Origin: Candidatus Bathyarchaeum sp.
Lineage (GTDB): Archaea > Thermoproteota > Bathyarchaeia > Bathyarchaeales > Bathyarchaeaceae
Assembly (NCBI GenBank): GCA_020344315.1
Contig: CP070820.1
Span: forward strand, 834,449-874,459
DNA length: 40,011 nucleotides
Reading direction: 5' to 3'
A program made the translations under genes and the position numbers. Below the pieces are notes generated by a model that was not told the DNA's origin, ran no database searches, and saw nothing but the letters and a program-made list of their open reading frames with translations. Shown piece after piece: positions 15,538 to 23,320 of the stretch. Position 1 is the first letter of the stretch. Every line of letters starts with the position of its first letter.

Positions 15538-15702
15538 TTATTTAATTTCTCTAAGTTTAATGCTCAAAGGGCTTATAGATAGCTGTTTTTCACAAACTGG
15601 ACATCTGCCATTACATTTTGCTCTAAGGCGGTAAAGGGAAATCATATCTTTGCCTTCATAGAGGATTTCTCCACATCTATGACAGACTACTGTAAAAGCC
15701 AT
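15538..15702 (-). CDS. Small two-CxxC zinc protein
   Basis: A 54-residue protein beginning MAFTVVCHRCGEILYEGKD, with a second pair GRCPVCEKQLS near residues 32-42, so a single zinc ribbon of the short archaeal type. The start at 15,702 is chosen because the family pattern begins with MxFTVxCHxCG; the 17 residues that a longer reading adds are unlike it. The ribosome site is weak (GGTTGATT). It lies inside the tRNA-flanked island. It may be a nucleic-acid or protein binder; nothing visible decides this. Confidence 0.6.
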   Translation of the reverse strand: MAFTVVCHRCGEILYEGKDMISLYRLRAKCNGRCPVCEKQLSISPLSIKLREIK

Positions 15703-15982
15703 TTCAATCAACCCAAACATAATTATTTTCTTGAAGTCGTTTGATTTCATCATATCTTCTTTGATGTGATAAAGCTTGAATCCGTGTTAATCGTCTAATT
15801 ATCATTCTCTTGTATCCATTCTGGTTCAAAGTTTCTTCCTCCTACGGATTCAGTCATTTAGTTTATTGAAGAAATAAGGCTGAGGTTTAATCGACTCTTA
15901 GGGTAGGAGAGAGAGAAGTGAAACTGTAGGGAACCAATAATCTCTAGTATTTCTATGCTAAAGATACTATAAGGGTTGTTAC

Positions 15983-16903
15983 TTGACTAGATTTCTCATT
16001 GGAACAGGAGGATGGGCTTACTTTCAGGTTCCAAACGTTCACCCTTTAGTTGCTTACTCAAAGGCTTTCAAATTTGTAGAAGTAAATTCAACATTTTATG
16101 AAATTCCAGACTTAAAGATGGTAAAGTCTTGGCGTAAAATGGTTCCTTCAGCCTTTGAGTTTTCTGTTAGATGTAACCAAGAAATAACTCATAACCTAAG
16201 ATTTCAATTAGTTCCTCAAGCTTACGAAATTCTAGAAAAAATGATTGCTATTTGTAAAGTTTTAAATGCTGAGTTTCTTCACTTTCAAACTCCCCCATCA
16301 TTTCAACCTAACAAAACGTATAATGAGAGAATCAAGGATTTTTTTTCCACAGCAAAATTGGGTGAAATTAGACCAGTCTTGGAAGTGAGAAGTAAAAGCT
16401 CTCTAGGTTCTAATTTTATTGAAACCTTACGAGATATGAATATCATCCATTCGGTTGATTTGCTGAAAGGTGACCAACTAGCTTACAGATCTGACATTCT
16501 ATATACTAGACTCTTCGGAAAAGGCTATCACAACATCTACCAACCTTTAGATAATGAGTTGAAAGAAGTTGCGAGAGTAGCATCTCAGGGGAACTTTAAG
16601 AAAGCAGCTATTACTATGCATTCAAACCGCATGTTCAAAGATGCTGCCCGTCTATTATTATATGAAGAGACTGGGAGTTTTCCGATGGTTACAAAGTCTA
16701 CAGGGATAGACTCACTTGCTGAAGTTCTCAAAGAGGATGCTAAGTTTCCAAGTACTAGAAGGGAGTTGGTTCGAGATCAAGGATGGAAGGTTATTGACTT
16801 AAGCAAGGAAGAGAGAGTTAGAGCTTCATTTTTGTTAAACAAGCTTCCTGATAAGACATATTATGACACAAATGAAATAGTAAAAGTTCTGGAGGATCAG
16901 TAG
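15983..16903 (+). CDS. DUF72 TIM-barrel protein, divergent paralogue with C-terminal extension
   Basis: A 306-residue DUF72 member. The opening FLIGTGGWAYF and KFVEVNSTFYEIP are the family's first two motifs, but the Y/W-x-x-FYP element between them is missing. The family is a TIM barrel related to sugar-phosphate isomerases and endonuclease IV, with no settled activity. The last 50 residues (FPSTRRELVRDQGWKVIDLSKEERV...) form an extra helical domain absent from the next gene. TTG 15,983 is used because the protein then starts at the canonical place. Its stop is 1 bp from the GTG of the second DUF72 gene, so the two are one operon. Confidence 0.75.
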   Translation: MTRFLIGTGGWAYFQVPNVHPLVAYSKAFKFVEVNSTFYEIPDLKMVKSWRKMVPSAFEFSVRCNQEITHNLRFQLVPQAYEILEKMIAICKVLNAEFLHFQTPPSFQPNKTYNERIKDFFSTAKLGEIRPVLEVRSKSSLGSNFIETLRDMNIIHSVDLLKGDQLAYRSDILYTRLFGKGYHNIYQPLDNELKEVARVASQGNFKKAAITMHSNRMFKDAARLLLYEETGSFPMVTKSTGIDSLAEVLKEDAKFPSTRRELVRDQGWKVIDLSKEERVRASFLLNKLPDKTYYDTNEIVKVLEDQ

Positions 16904-16904
16904 T

Positions 16905-17741
16905 GTGAATCCCATAGAGAATGTTTTGCTGGGAACCTCAGGTTGGAGTTATAGAGAGTGGATTGGGCCCTTCTATGCTAAGGGAGAAAAAAGTATGTTA
17001 AGGGCTCACTCTAGGATTTTTAGGACAGCTGAGATTAACTCCACATTTTATGCTTATCCTTCTAAGGGAACAGTTATGGGATGGGCGAGATATTCTCCAC
17101 CTGACCATGTTTTTTGTGCTAAGTTGCCAAAGAAGATAACTCATGATAAGAAGTTGGAATTGGATGCAGGGGTTGAAGAAGACCTTTACAATTATTGTAA
17201 CCTGATGCGACAACTTCTTCTTGATGGAAAACTTGGGGCTCTCTTAATACAGCTTCCTCCGAAATATTCATTTGACATAGAGCATCTTGAGAGTTTCTTT
17301 GAGATTCTTCCTAAGGAGTTTAGGTTTGCTGTTGAGTTTCGTAATCTTTCTTGGATGAGAAATGAAACTTGGGATTTGTTGGAGAAATATGATGTTGCAT
17401 ATACTATTGTTGATGAACCATTATTGCCTCCAGAAGTTCATGTGACTACTGATTTTGCCTATTTCAGGTGGCATGGTTATGGAGATAGACCTTGGTTCAA
17501 TTATCGTTACAAGAAGGAAGAACTTGAACCTTGGGTACCTAAAGTAAAGGAAACTGCCTCAAAAGTAACTAGAGTCTATGGTTATTTTAACAATCACTTT
17601 CATGGATATGCAGTAGAGAATTGTCTTCAAGTTCTTGAAATGCTTGGAATTCTTACTGCAGAACAGAATGAAGCAAGAAGAAAGGTTGACGAACATTTCA
17701 ATCCTAAGGTTAAAAAATCATCTCTGGAAGAATTCTTTTAG
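16905..17741 (+). CDS. DUF72 TIM-barrel protein
   Basis: A 278-residue protein with the full DUF72 set: LLGTSGWSYREWIGPFYAKG at 8-27, AEINSTFYAYP near 43, FCAKLPKKITHD near 70, LIQLPPKYSFD near 115, FAVEFRNLSW near 140, YFRWHGYGDRPWFNYRY near 188 and VYGYFNNHFHGYAVENC near 223. This is the canonical member; the upstream gene is divergent. GTG 16,905 follows GGAGGATCAG at 16,891-16,900. Reaction unknown in the family; conserved Glu, His and Asn residues suggest metal or sugar-phosphate binding. It lies in the island, although DUF72 genes are also common on archaeal chromosomes. Confidence 0.85.
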   Translation: MNPIENVLLGTSGWSYREWIGPFYAKGEKSMLRAHSRIFRTAEINSTFYAYPSKGTVMGWARYSPPDHVFCAKLPKKITHDKKLELDAGVEEDLYNYCNLMRQLLLDGKLGALLIQLPPKYSFDIEHLESFFEILPKEFRFAVEFRNLSWMRNETWDLLEKYDVAYTIVDEPLLPPEVHVTTDFAYFRWHGYGDRPWFNYRYKKEELEPWVPKVKETASKVTRVYGYFNNHFHGYAVENCLQVLEMLGILTAEQNEARRKVDEHFNPKVKKSSLEEFF

Positions 17742-17762
17742 AGTGCAAAGAAAACCAAGTCC

Positions 17763-18054
17763 CTAGGGTGTATGAGTGATTATCTTTCCACATCTAGGAC
17801 AATGAATATGTCTTAGACTAGACTAAAAATTATACCCATAAACAAGAGCATCTTTCTCAGGTAGAACATATCCGCAATGGCGATAGAAATGGAATCTTTT
17901 AGAATGGTGCAGGAAGTGGGAACCCCACCCAAATTTACCAGTAAAATATTCTTGATATGGTTTTTTGTTTGTATTTGGTGTATTTGTTGTGATGAAGTCC
18001 AGCGCACCTGAAGGTTATAGGCTCTTCGTGGAATTGTTAGGTTTTTAATTGCAT
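17763..18054 (-). pseudogene. Decayed zinc-ribbon gene with in-frame stops and a frameshift
   Basis: Reading the minus strand from ATG 18,054 gives MQLKT, a stop, then QFHEEPITFRCAGLHHNKYTKYKQ. After a frame change comes KPYQEYFTGKFGWGS, RFHFYRHCGYVLPEKDALVYGYNF, an in-frame TAG, then SSLRHIHCPRCGKIITHTP and a stop at 17,763. Cysteine motifs and protein-like composition continue across the lesions, which is why I treat this as one broken gene and not as several small ones. The reconstruction is by eye and the upstream part is the least certain. It fills most of the gap between the DUF72 gene and 18,119. Confidence 0.45.
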
Positions 18055-18118
18055 TATACTTAAAGAGGGACTTGGTTTTTTTAAGACTAAAATACTTAAT
18101 ATTACTTGCCCAATATAT

Positions 18119-19147
18119 TTGCTTGATGATAAATTGGTAAGGCTAAATAGACTTACGATCATTCTGTTTTTTCTGTCCTTTTCTTTTTTTATTTTCCAAG
18201 TGTGGGCTCATACTCCTCTAAGTCCAATTGATGAAATTCACACTTTGGATACAGCATTAGAAGTTCCCAATCCAACCAAGTCTTGGACTCTATATAGAGA
18301 ATTACATCACGAAGGTGAGGCTGAATATTATCAACTTAATCTTAATGCTGGAGAAAGACTTAGAATAAGTCTTTACACAAAGGAACTTGAAGGAGACTTT
18401 TTTCCCCAATTAATCGTAATGGGCGAAGACTTGGCAATACCAGCTGATTTTCCTAGTTCTATAGAAAAACCCGAAGGATATGGGGCAATCTTATTCGACT
18501 CTACAATACCTGAAAATCGTGAATACGAACCCTTTACGCCGACAAGCTATTATTATCTTATCGATGTTGACATCGCCATTGCAGAAAGTGGGGAATATTA
18601 TGTGGCTGTTTTTGAACCCAACTTAGAAGAAGGAAAATATGGACTTGCAATTGGATACAAAGAAGAGTACACATTATCTGAATGGGTAACGATTCCCTTT
18701 GATGTCATTAGCATCCATGAATGGGAAGGTCAATCTTTGATAGGAATTTTAGCGCCTCTATTCCTCTCTTTGGTTGTGGGCTTGTTTGTGTTGGTTTGGA
18801 AAGGGTTCATCAAGCTAAATCTTTTCAGTATTGTTGGATCTACTGCTGGGCTTCTTTATGTTGGGAGCGGTTTTATGATCTTCACACAAATGATTATAGC
18901 ATTTACTGGAGCACCCTTGAGTTCCACATTGGTTCTGACTGCTATCTTTATGGCCCTGCCTTTGATACTGGGATATCTTCTACTGAGAAAAGTAGTTCGC
19001 CTCAAAGGAAAGTTATCGATCAAAGATAGGGTGATTTTTATTGTATTAGGAGTGGGAGGAGTGTTCATATGGTCTGGGCTTATTATAGGTCCAGTCCTTG
19101 CAATATTGTGTGGACTTTTTCCAACAGGACTTTTCAAAAGTGACTGA
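18119..19147 (+). CDS. Membrane protein with extracellular PPC-like domain
   Basis: A 342-residue protein. One N-terminal hydrophobic segment (about 11-30, signal or anchor) is followed by an extracellular beta domain (about 35-200) with AEYYQLNLNAGERLRISLYTKELEGDF and SGEYYVAVFEPNLEEGKYGLAIGY, the pattern of pre-peptidase C-terminal-type sandwich domains. About five membrane helices follow, with segments near 206-228, 235-258, 262-288 and 307-336. TTG 18,119 is the first possible start; a TATA-like AAAATACTTAAT near 18,087 would place transcription almost at it, so a leaderless message is likely. It is the last gene before the tRNA and so belongs to the island by position. Function unknown. 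Confidence 0.6.
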   Translation: MLDDKLVRLNRLTIILFFLSFSFFIFQVWAHTPLSPIDEIHTLDTALEVPNPTKSWTLYRELHHEGEAEYYQLNLNAGERLRISLYTKELEGDFFPQLIVMGEDLAIPADFPSSIEKPEGYGAILFDSTIPENREYEPFTPTSYYYLIDVDIAIAESGEYYVAVFEPNLEEGKYGLAIGYKEEYTLSEWVTIPFDVISIHEWEGQSLIGILAPLFLSLVVGLFVLVWKGFIKLNLFSIVGSTAGLLYVGSGFMIFTQMIIAFTGAPLSSTLVLTAIFMALPLILGYLLLRKVVRLKGKLSIKDRVIFIVLGVGGVFIWSGLIIGPVLAILCGLFPTGLFKSD

Positions 19148-19205
19148 AAAATAATGTTTCCTTTTTCCGTAAAACAATCTCCAAAAGTGGGGAGGATTTA
19201 CCTAA

Positions 19206-19293
19206 TGGTGCGGGGGGTGGGATTCGAACCCACGAACCCCTACGGGACAGCCGCCTCAGGGCTGCGCCTTTGACCTGGCTTGGCAACCCCCGC
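19206..19293 (-). tRNA. tRNA-Leu (anticodon GAG), CCA encoded
   Basis: On the minus strand GCGGGGG (19,293-19,287) pairs with CCCCCGC (19,216-19,210), followed by discriminator A (19,209) and an encoded CCA (19,208-19,206). The D stem is GCC/GGC; the anticodon stem CAGCC/GGCTG encloses CTGAGGC, giving anticodon GAG for CUY leucine codons. A long variable arm (CCC-GTA-GGG) and the T arm GTGGG-TTCGAAT-CCCAC complete it, as expected for class II tRNA-Leu. No intron. Its 3' part is duplicated at 12,910-12,953, making it the likely integration target of the adjacent island. Confidence 0.96.
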
Positions 19294-19432
19294 ATACCCA
19301 AGCAGCAAGAGATAACATACCCATAAGCCACAAATTAAATCTTATCTACTCCTGCCAAGGAACTGTAGCCAAAATCTTTCATAAGATTTTTACTTACGTA
19401 ACCCTCATCTACTTCTTCAGGACTGAACCAGA

Positions 19433-20527
19433 TTGAAGGCGTTAATTTTAGCTGGAGGCAAAGGCACCAGACTACGACCTCTAAGCTGCACCCGACCAAA
19501 GCTTCTCTTCCCAATCTTAAACAAGCCTCTACTAGACTGGACACTGGAAAGCTTAGCTGAAATCGGAATTAGCGAAGTTACCCTAGCAGTAAAACACATG
19601 GCTGAAGCCTTCATGCAGCGCTACGGCAAATCGAAATATGGAATGAAAATCTCCTATTCCAGAGAAAAAAAGCCCATGCGCACAGGCGGAGCTATCAAAT
19701 ATGCTGAAGAACTCATTGGCCACAAAGAGCCATTCCTAGTGCTAAACGGAGACATATTCACCAAAATCGATTACACAAAGCTTCTAAAAAAACACAAAGA
19801 AACGAACGCGGTTGCAATAATAGCTCTCTACAGAGTTGAAGACCCCAGCAGATACGGAACAGTAAAACTAACCGAAGAAAGCCGAGTGACGCAATTCGCA
19901 GAGAAGGCTCCTCCGGGACAAGCCCCCAGTAACCTCATCAACGCCGGCATCTACGTGTTAGACCCCAAAATCTTTGATCATATTCCAGGGGGACGACCAG
20001 TCTCAATCGAACACGAGATATTCCCAAAATTGGCAAAAGAGGGAAAATTTTTCGGTCATGAATTCAAAGAGATTTGGATGGACATAGGAAAATCGAGGGA
20101 TTACCTGAAAGCAAATAGGATCTTGCTTGACACGGAAGAAAAAAAGAGACACCTCGGAAAGGATGCCAACATAGACGAGAAAGTGAAATTCAACGACCCA
20201 GTTATGGTTGATGCAGAAGTTAAAATCGGGCAGAAATCAAGAGTAGGTCCACATGCAATTATCGGAAGAGACGTGGTTTTGGGTAGGGAGGTTCTCTTGG
20301 AGAATTCTGTGGTCTTCCCCGGTGCCATACTTTCAGATTTCGCCTCAGTAACGGGTGCTGTCATCGGAGAAGGCGCCACCATAGGCAAAGGCGCGAAAAT
20401 CAGCGAAGGATGCATAATTGGTGATTACGTAACAATCCGAGACAACATCACGCTCTCCAGAGACGTTACCGTTTGCCCATCCAAAGAGGTTACTGAGAGT
20501 GTTCCAGAATCCACGCGCATAATATGA
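19433..20527 (+). CDS. Sugar-phosphate nucleotidyltransferase with left-handed beta-helix
   Basis: A 364-residue enzyme of the NDP-sugar pyrophosphorylase family, which makes nucleotide-activated sugars from NTP and sugar-1-phosphate. The N-terminal Rossmann-like domain starts ALILAGGKGTRLRPLSCTRPK, the nucleotide-binding signature, with FLVLNGDIF (metal Asp) near 100 and NAGIYVLDP near 178. The C-terminal part (about 245-350) has hexapeptide repeats (VGPHAIIGRDVVLGREVLLE, IGEGATIGKGAKI), a left-handed beta-helix. This layout is closest to mannose-1-phosphate guanylyltransferases. TTG 19,433 starts exactly at the conserved N-terminus. It opens the glycan-precursor group with 20,671 and 22,160. 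Confidence 0.85.
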   Translation: MKALILAGGKGTRLRPLSCTRPKLLFPILNKPLLDWTLESLAEIGISEVTLAVKHMAEAFMQRYGKSKYGMKISYSREKKPMRTGGAIKYAEELIGHKEPFLVLNGDIFTKIDYTKLLKKHKETNAVAIIALYRVEDPSRYGTVKLTEESRVTQFAEKAPPGQAPSNLINAGIYVLDPKIFDHIPGGRPVSIEHEIFPKLAKEGKFFGHEFKEIWMDIGKSRDYLKANRILLDTEEKKRHLGKDANIDEKVKFNDPVMVDAEVKIGQKSRVGPHAIIGRDVVLGREVLLENSVVFPGAILSDFASVTGAVIGEGATIGKGAKISEGCIIGDYVTIRDNITLSRDVTVCPSKEVTESVPESTRII

Positions 20528-20670
20528 ACGGGGCAGCTTAATTAACCATTTTTTTTACATTTTCTTGTCAATTTCAGCCGATGGATTTTCTCGCGTATTT
20601 AATCTGCTTGCAACAAAAATGTTCGCCACGTATTAATAACACGATCAAGCAATGGGGTGGAGGAGAAAAA

Positions 20671-22032
20671 ATGTCCAGAATCATGAAGCTTGCTAGCAAA
20701 GACGTGGAATCACCGGAAAAGCGGCGAGAATACACTGTTTGCATTGTGGGCTGCGGAAGAAAAGGTTTGATTACCGCTTGTCTCTTTACCGAAGCAGGCT
20801 TCAATGTTATCGCAGTTGACTCTAATCGCCACACCATTCACCAATTAAAGAGAGGCAAGTCTCCTTTCACCGAATCTGATCTCCGCAAGTTCATAGAGAA
20901 ACATACAAAGAATAGCCAATTTAGATCAACAACCAATCTCAGAAAGGCTGTCTCAGAAAGCAACATCATAATATTCTGCGTCACACCATCCCTTGAAAAA
21001 GGGAAGAAACCTGATTATTCACGGCTCGAAAAGGCATGCAGAGACGTCGGCATGAGCCTAACTTCAGGTTCCTTAATTGTTTTTCAGAACACCATGGGAC
21101 CTGGTATGACCGAGAGCTTGGCGAAGGAGACTCTTGAAAACGCCTCCGGATTAGAGGCTGGAACAGACTTCGGGCTTGCATACTCTTCAATATTGAGTGC
21201 TTCAAGGCAACTCTCAAAGGATGTGGCTAAATGCACAAGGGTTGTTGGCGGTATCACTAAACGAAGCTTGAAAGTTACATGCCTTATTCTGGATACAATC
21301 ACTAAGGGAGAAATTGTTCGAGTAAAAAACATCAAGACGGCGGAAGCTGTGAAGTTGCTGGAAGGAGCCTATAAAGATGTTAACATCGCTTTCGCAAATG
21401 AGTTTGCCCAGTTTTGTGAGAAGGCGGGAATAGACTTTGTGAAAGTGCAGAACACTATTAATCCGCTGAAGTTTTCAAGGATAGCTGGGCTTCACAGATC
21501 AAGAGATTCCTATTTTCTTGTTGACGAAGCAGAGGCAGAAGATGTGAGGCTCCGTATGCTGTCGCTGGCTACAAGAATAAACGATGAGACACTGGATCAC
21601 GCACTACGCCTTGTTAGAGATGCTCTGCGGTCGTGTCAAAAGGGTTTAAGGAGAGCCAAGATTGCGGTTTTCGGCATCTCTTCTCTCCCGAACAGGAAGA
21701 GAGTGGTTAATTCTGCTGCAAAGAAGCTTGTGAACCTTTTGAAAAAGAGGGGCGCATCAGTTAAGGTTTATGACCCCTTCTTTTCCCTCAAGGAACTGTT
21801 GAGTATGGGTTACACTGCTGAATCATCACTCTCAAAGACTGTTGAGGGCGCAGACTGTTTGGTTGTGGCAGTGGCGCATGATCGTTTCGCACGATTGAAT
21901 CTGAGGAGAATCCAGATTTTGATGAGAAAACCTGCAGCCATAGTGGATATGGGACAAGTTGTTGATCCCTTCAAGGCAGAGCGGATGGGCTTTGTGTACC
22001 GCGGATTTGGAAGAGGCGTCTGGACAAGATAG
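20671..22032 (+). CDS. UDP-glucose/UDP-ManNAc dehydrogenase homologue lacking the catalytic Cys
   Basis: A 453-residue member of the UDP-sugar dehydrogenase family. The NAD-binding VCIVGCGRKG is at 23-32, with VFQNTMGPGMTE near 133, central AEAVKLLEGAYKDVNIAFANE near 225, and the C-terminal UDP-binding domain (KIAVFGISSLPNRK..., SVKVYDPF, ADCLVVAVAHD). In active enzymes the region GxGxGGHCxPxDPYFL carries the thiol nucleophile; here it reads AGLHRSRDSYFLV (272-284), so the Cys is replaced. Four-electron oxidation is therefore unlikely. It may be a two-step variant or a binding protein. ATG 20,671 follows GGTGGAGGAG; a longer reading from 20,581 lacks such support. Confidence 0.8.
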   Translation: MSRIMKLASKDVESPEKRREYTVCIVGCGRKGLITACLFTEAGFNVIAVDSNRHTIHQLKRGKSPFTESDLRKFIEKHTKNSQFRSTTNLRKAVSESNIIIFCVTPSLEKGKKPDYSRLEKACRDVGMSLTSGSLIVFQNTMGPGMTESLAKETLENASGLEAGTDFGLAYSSILSASRQLSKDVAKCTRVVGGITKRSLKVTCLILDTITKGEIVRVKNIKTAEAVKLLEGAYKDVNIAFANEFAQFCEKAGIDFVKVQNTINPLKFSRIAGLHRSRDSYFLVDEAEAEDVRLRMLSLATRINDETLDHALRLVRDALRSCQKGLRRAKIAVFGISSLPNRKRVVNSAAKKLVNLLKKRGASVKVYDPFFSLKELLSMGYTAESSLSKTVEGADCLVVAVAHDRFARLNLRRIQILMRKPAAIVDMGQVVDPFKAERMGFVYRGFGRGVWTR

Positions 22033-22159
22033 AGGTAGTGATAGCAGACTGCTTTTGAATTGAGCTGAATTCGGGGCAACGCTTAAGTCTTTTAGATTAC
22101 AGATGCTGTTTAAAATAGGTTAAAAAGAATAAGACAATGCAGGTACTGAGGCATAACAA

Positions 22160-23263
22160 ATGGTTGCCTTAACATTCTTCCCATGGACAACTCTTCTCTC
22201 CAACAGTCTTGTATCTAGTTTCTTTGATTCTTTATTCGTTGATCTCGATGATCTGATTCTTGCCGGATTAATCTTGCTTCTGAGTTTCTTTTTAACTCTG
22301 TTTATGATAAAGAGATGGATTAGATCGGCTAATGAAGCGAAGCTCCTAGGAAAGGACATGAACAAATATGAAAATCCCCTCATTCCTCGGTCCGGAGGAT
22401 TAGTTGTTGCTCTTGTCATCTGTTTCTCGTTGCTGATCTACATTTTCTTTAAGACTTTCGAGATCCTCGGAAGCCCATCAGCGCACGTTGTTGAGGCCTT
22501 CGCCATTTCAGCCACTATCCTGCTGGCTGCCTTCATTGGATTCATAGACGATGTCTTAGGCTGGAAAGAGGGGTTGACTCAGCTTCAGAAGGTCTTACTC
22601 ACTGTTCCAATAGCTGTTCCATTAGTCGTTATGAATGCAGGTATCACGGTTATACAACTTCCATTTGTAGGTTATGTGGACTTGGGCAATTTCTATCCTC
22701 TATTGATTGTTCCATTGGGTATAATCGGCTCCACAAACGGATTCAACCTACTGGCTGGCTATAACGGACTAGAGGCAAGCATGAGTCTAGTAATTTTCGC
22801 ATTCTTCGGTTTCACAGGTCTCTTTGTTGGGAGACTATGGATTGCATTAATATCCTTCGTCGTCTGCGCAAGTCTACTAGCGTTTCTGTACTTTAATTGG
22901 TATCCTGCAAAGGTTTTTCCAGGAAACTCCTTCACCTATTCTATCGGAGCCCTGATCGCTACCTTAGCCATTCTGGGAAGTATGGAGAGAATCGCTGTCT
23001 GGCTCTTCATTCCCTACTTCATAGAAATCTTGTTGTATCTCAGAGCCAGAGTCATAGATAGGATGGGAGATGTTCAGGCCTTCGCAAAACCTAACAAGGA
23101 CAACTCCTTGGAAATGCCTTACGAAAAAATCTATGATACAACACATTTCGCCATCTGGTTCCTGAAAAAGGTGAAAGGAAAAGTCTACGAAAGAGATGTT
23201 GCGCTCTTCCTCTTTTTCGTTCAAATTCTATTTGCAGTCTCCGGACTAGTATTGCTGATCTAA
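22160..23263 (+). CDS. UDP-GlcNAc-1-phosphate transferase, GPT/AglH type
   Basis: A 367-residue polytopic enzyme with about ten membrane helices. It has the MraY/WecA/GPT superfamily motifs in order: GKDMNKYENPLIPRSGGLV near 64, FIGFIDDVLGW with the paired Asp near 128, STNGFNLLAGYNGLEA near 190, and YPAKVFPGNSFTYSIGAL near 250. It transfers a sugar-1-phosphate, probably GlcNAc, from UDP to dolichyl phosphate on the cytoplasmic face, the first step of lipid-linked glycan assembly for N-glycosylation. The IPRSGG and NGFNLLAG forms are those of the eukaryote-like archaeal group. Its neighbours make activated sugars, which fits. ATG 22,160 has only a weak GAGG upstream. Confidence 0.87.
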   Translation: MVALTFFPWTTLLSNSLVSSFFDSLFVDLDDLILAGLILLLSFFLTLFMIKRWIRSANEAKLLGKDMNKYENPLIPRSGGLVVALVICFSLLIYIFFKTFEILGSPSAHVVEAFAISATILLAAFIGFIDDVLGWKEGLTQLQKVLLTVPIAVPLVVMNAGITVIQLPFVGYVDLGNFYPLLIVPLGIIGSTNGFNLLAGYNGLEASMSLVIFAFFGFTGLFVGRLWIALISFVVCASLLAFLYFNWYPAKVFPGNSFTYSIGALIATLAILGSMERIAVWLFIPYFIEILLYLRARVIDRMGDVQAFAKPNKDNSLEMPYEKIYDTTHFAIWFLKKVKGKVYERDVALFLFFVQILFAVSGLVLLI

Positions 23264-23320
23264 ACTAGCGAAAGAGAAACAGCGATTAGGCACTTTGCGG
23301 CATCTTGAAAATCTGAATGA

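Larger units (their letters stand above)
12910..19249. mobile_element. Candidate tRNA-Leu-integrated element or genomic island
   Basis: The region lies between two direct repeats of the tRNA-Leu 3' part, directly downstream of the intact tRNA in its own transcriptional sense, the normal geometry after site-specific integration. Contents visibly differ from the flanks: AT-rich sequence, long non-coding stretches, repeats, small zinc proteins, a ribbon-helix-helix protein and three broken genes. No integrase, replication protein or capsid gene was recognised, so the element is either decayed or was mobilised by functions supplied elsewhere. Boundaries are set by the repeats and are otherwise inferred. 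Confidence 0.6.

Noticed and set aside
17813..18007. 64-codon minus-strand open frame as a real protein
   Set aside because: The neighbouring frames in the same interval carry the cysteine motifs and protein-like sequence, so this frame is better explained as a by-product of a decayed gene.
17763..18054. In-frame TAG read as pyrrolysine
   Set aside because: Several intact genes here end in TAG, no pyl genes are seen, and the same locus also has a TAA and a frameshift, so decay is simpler.
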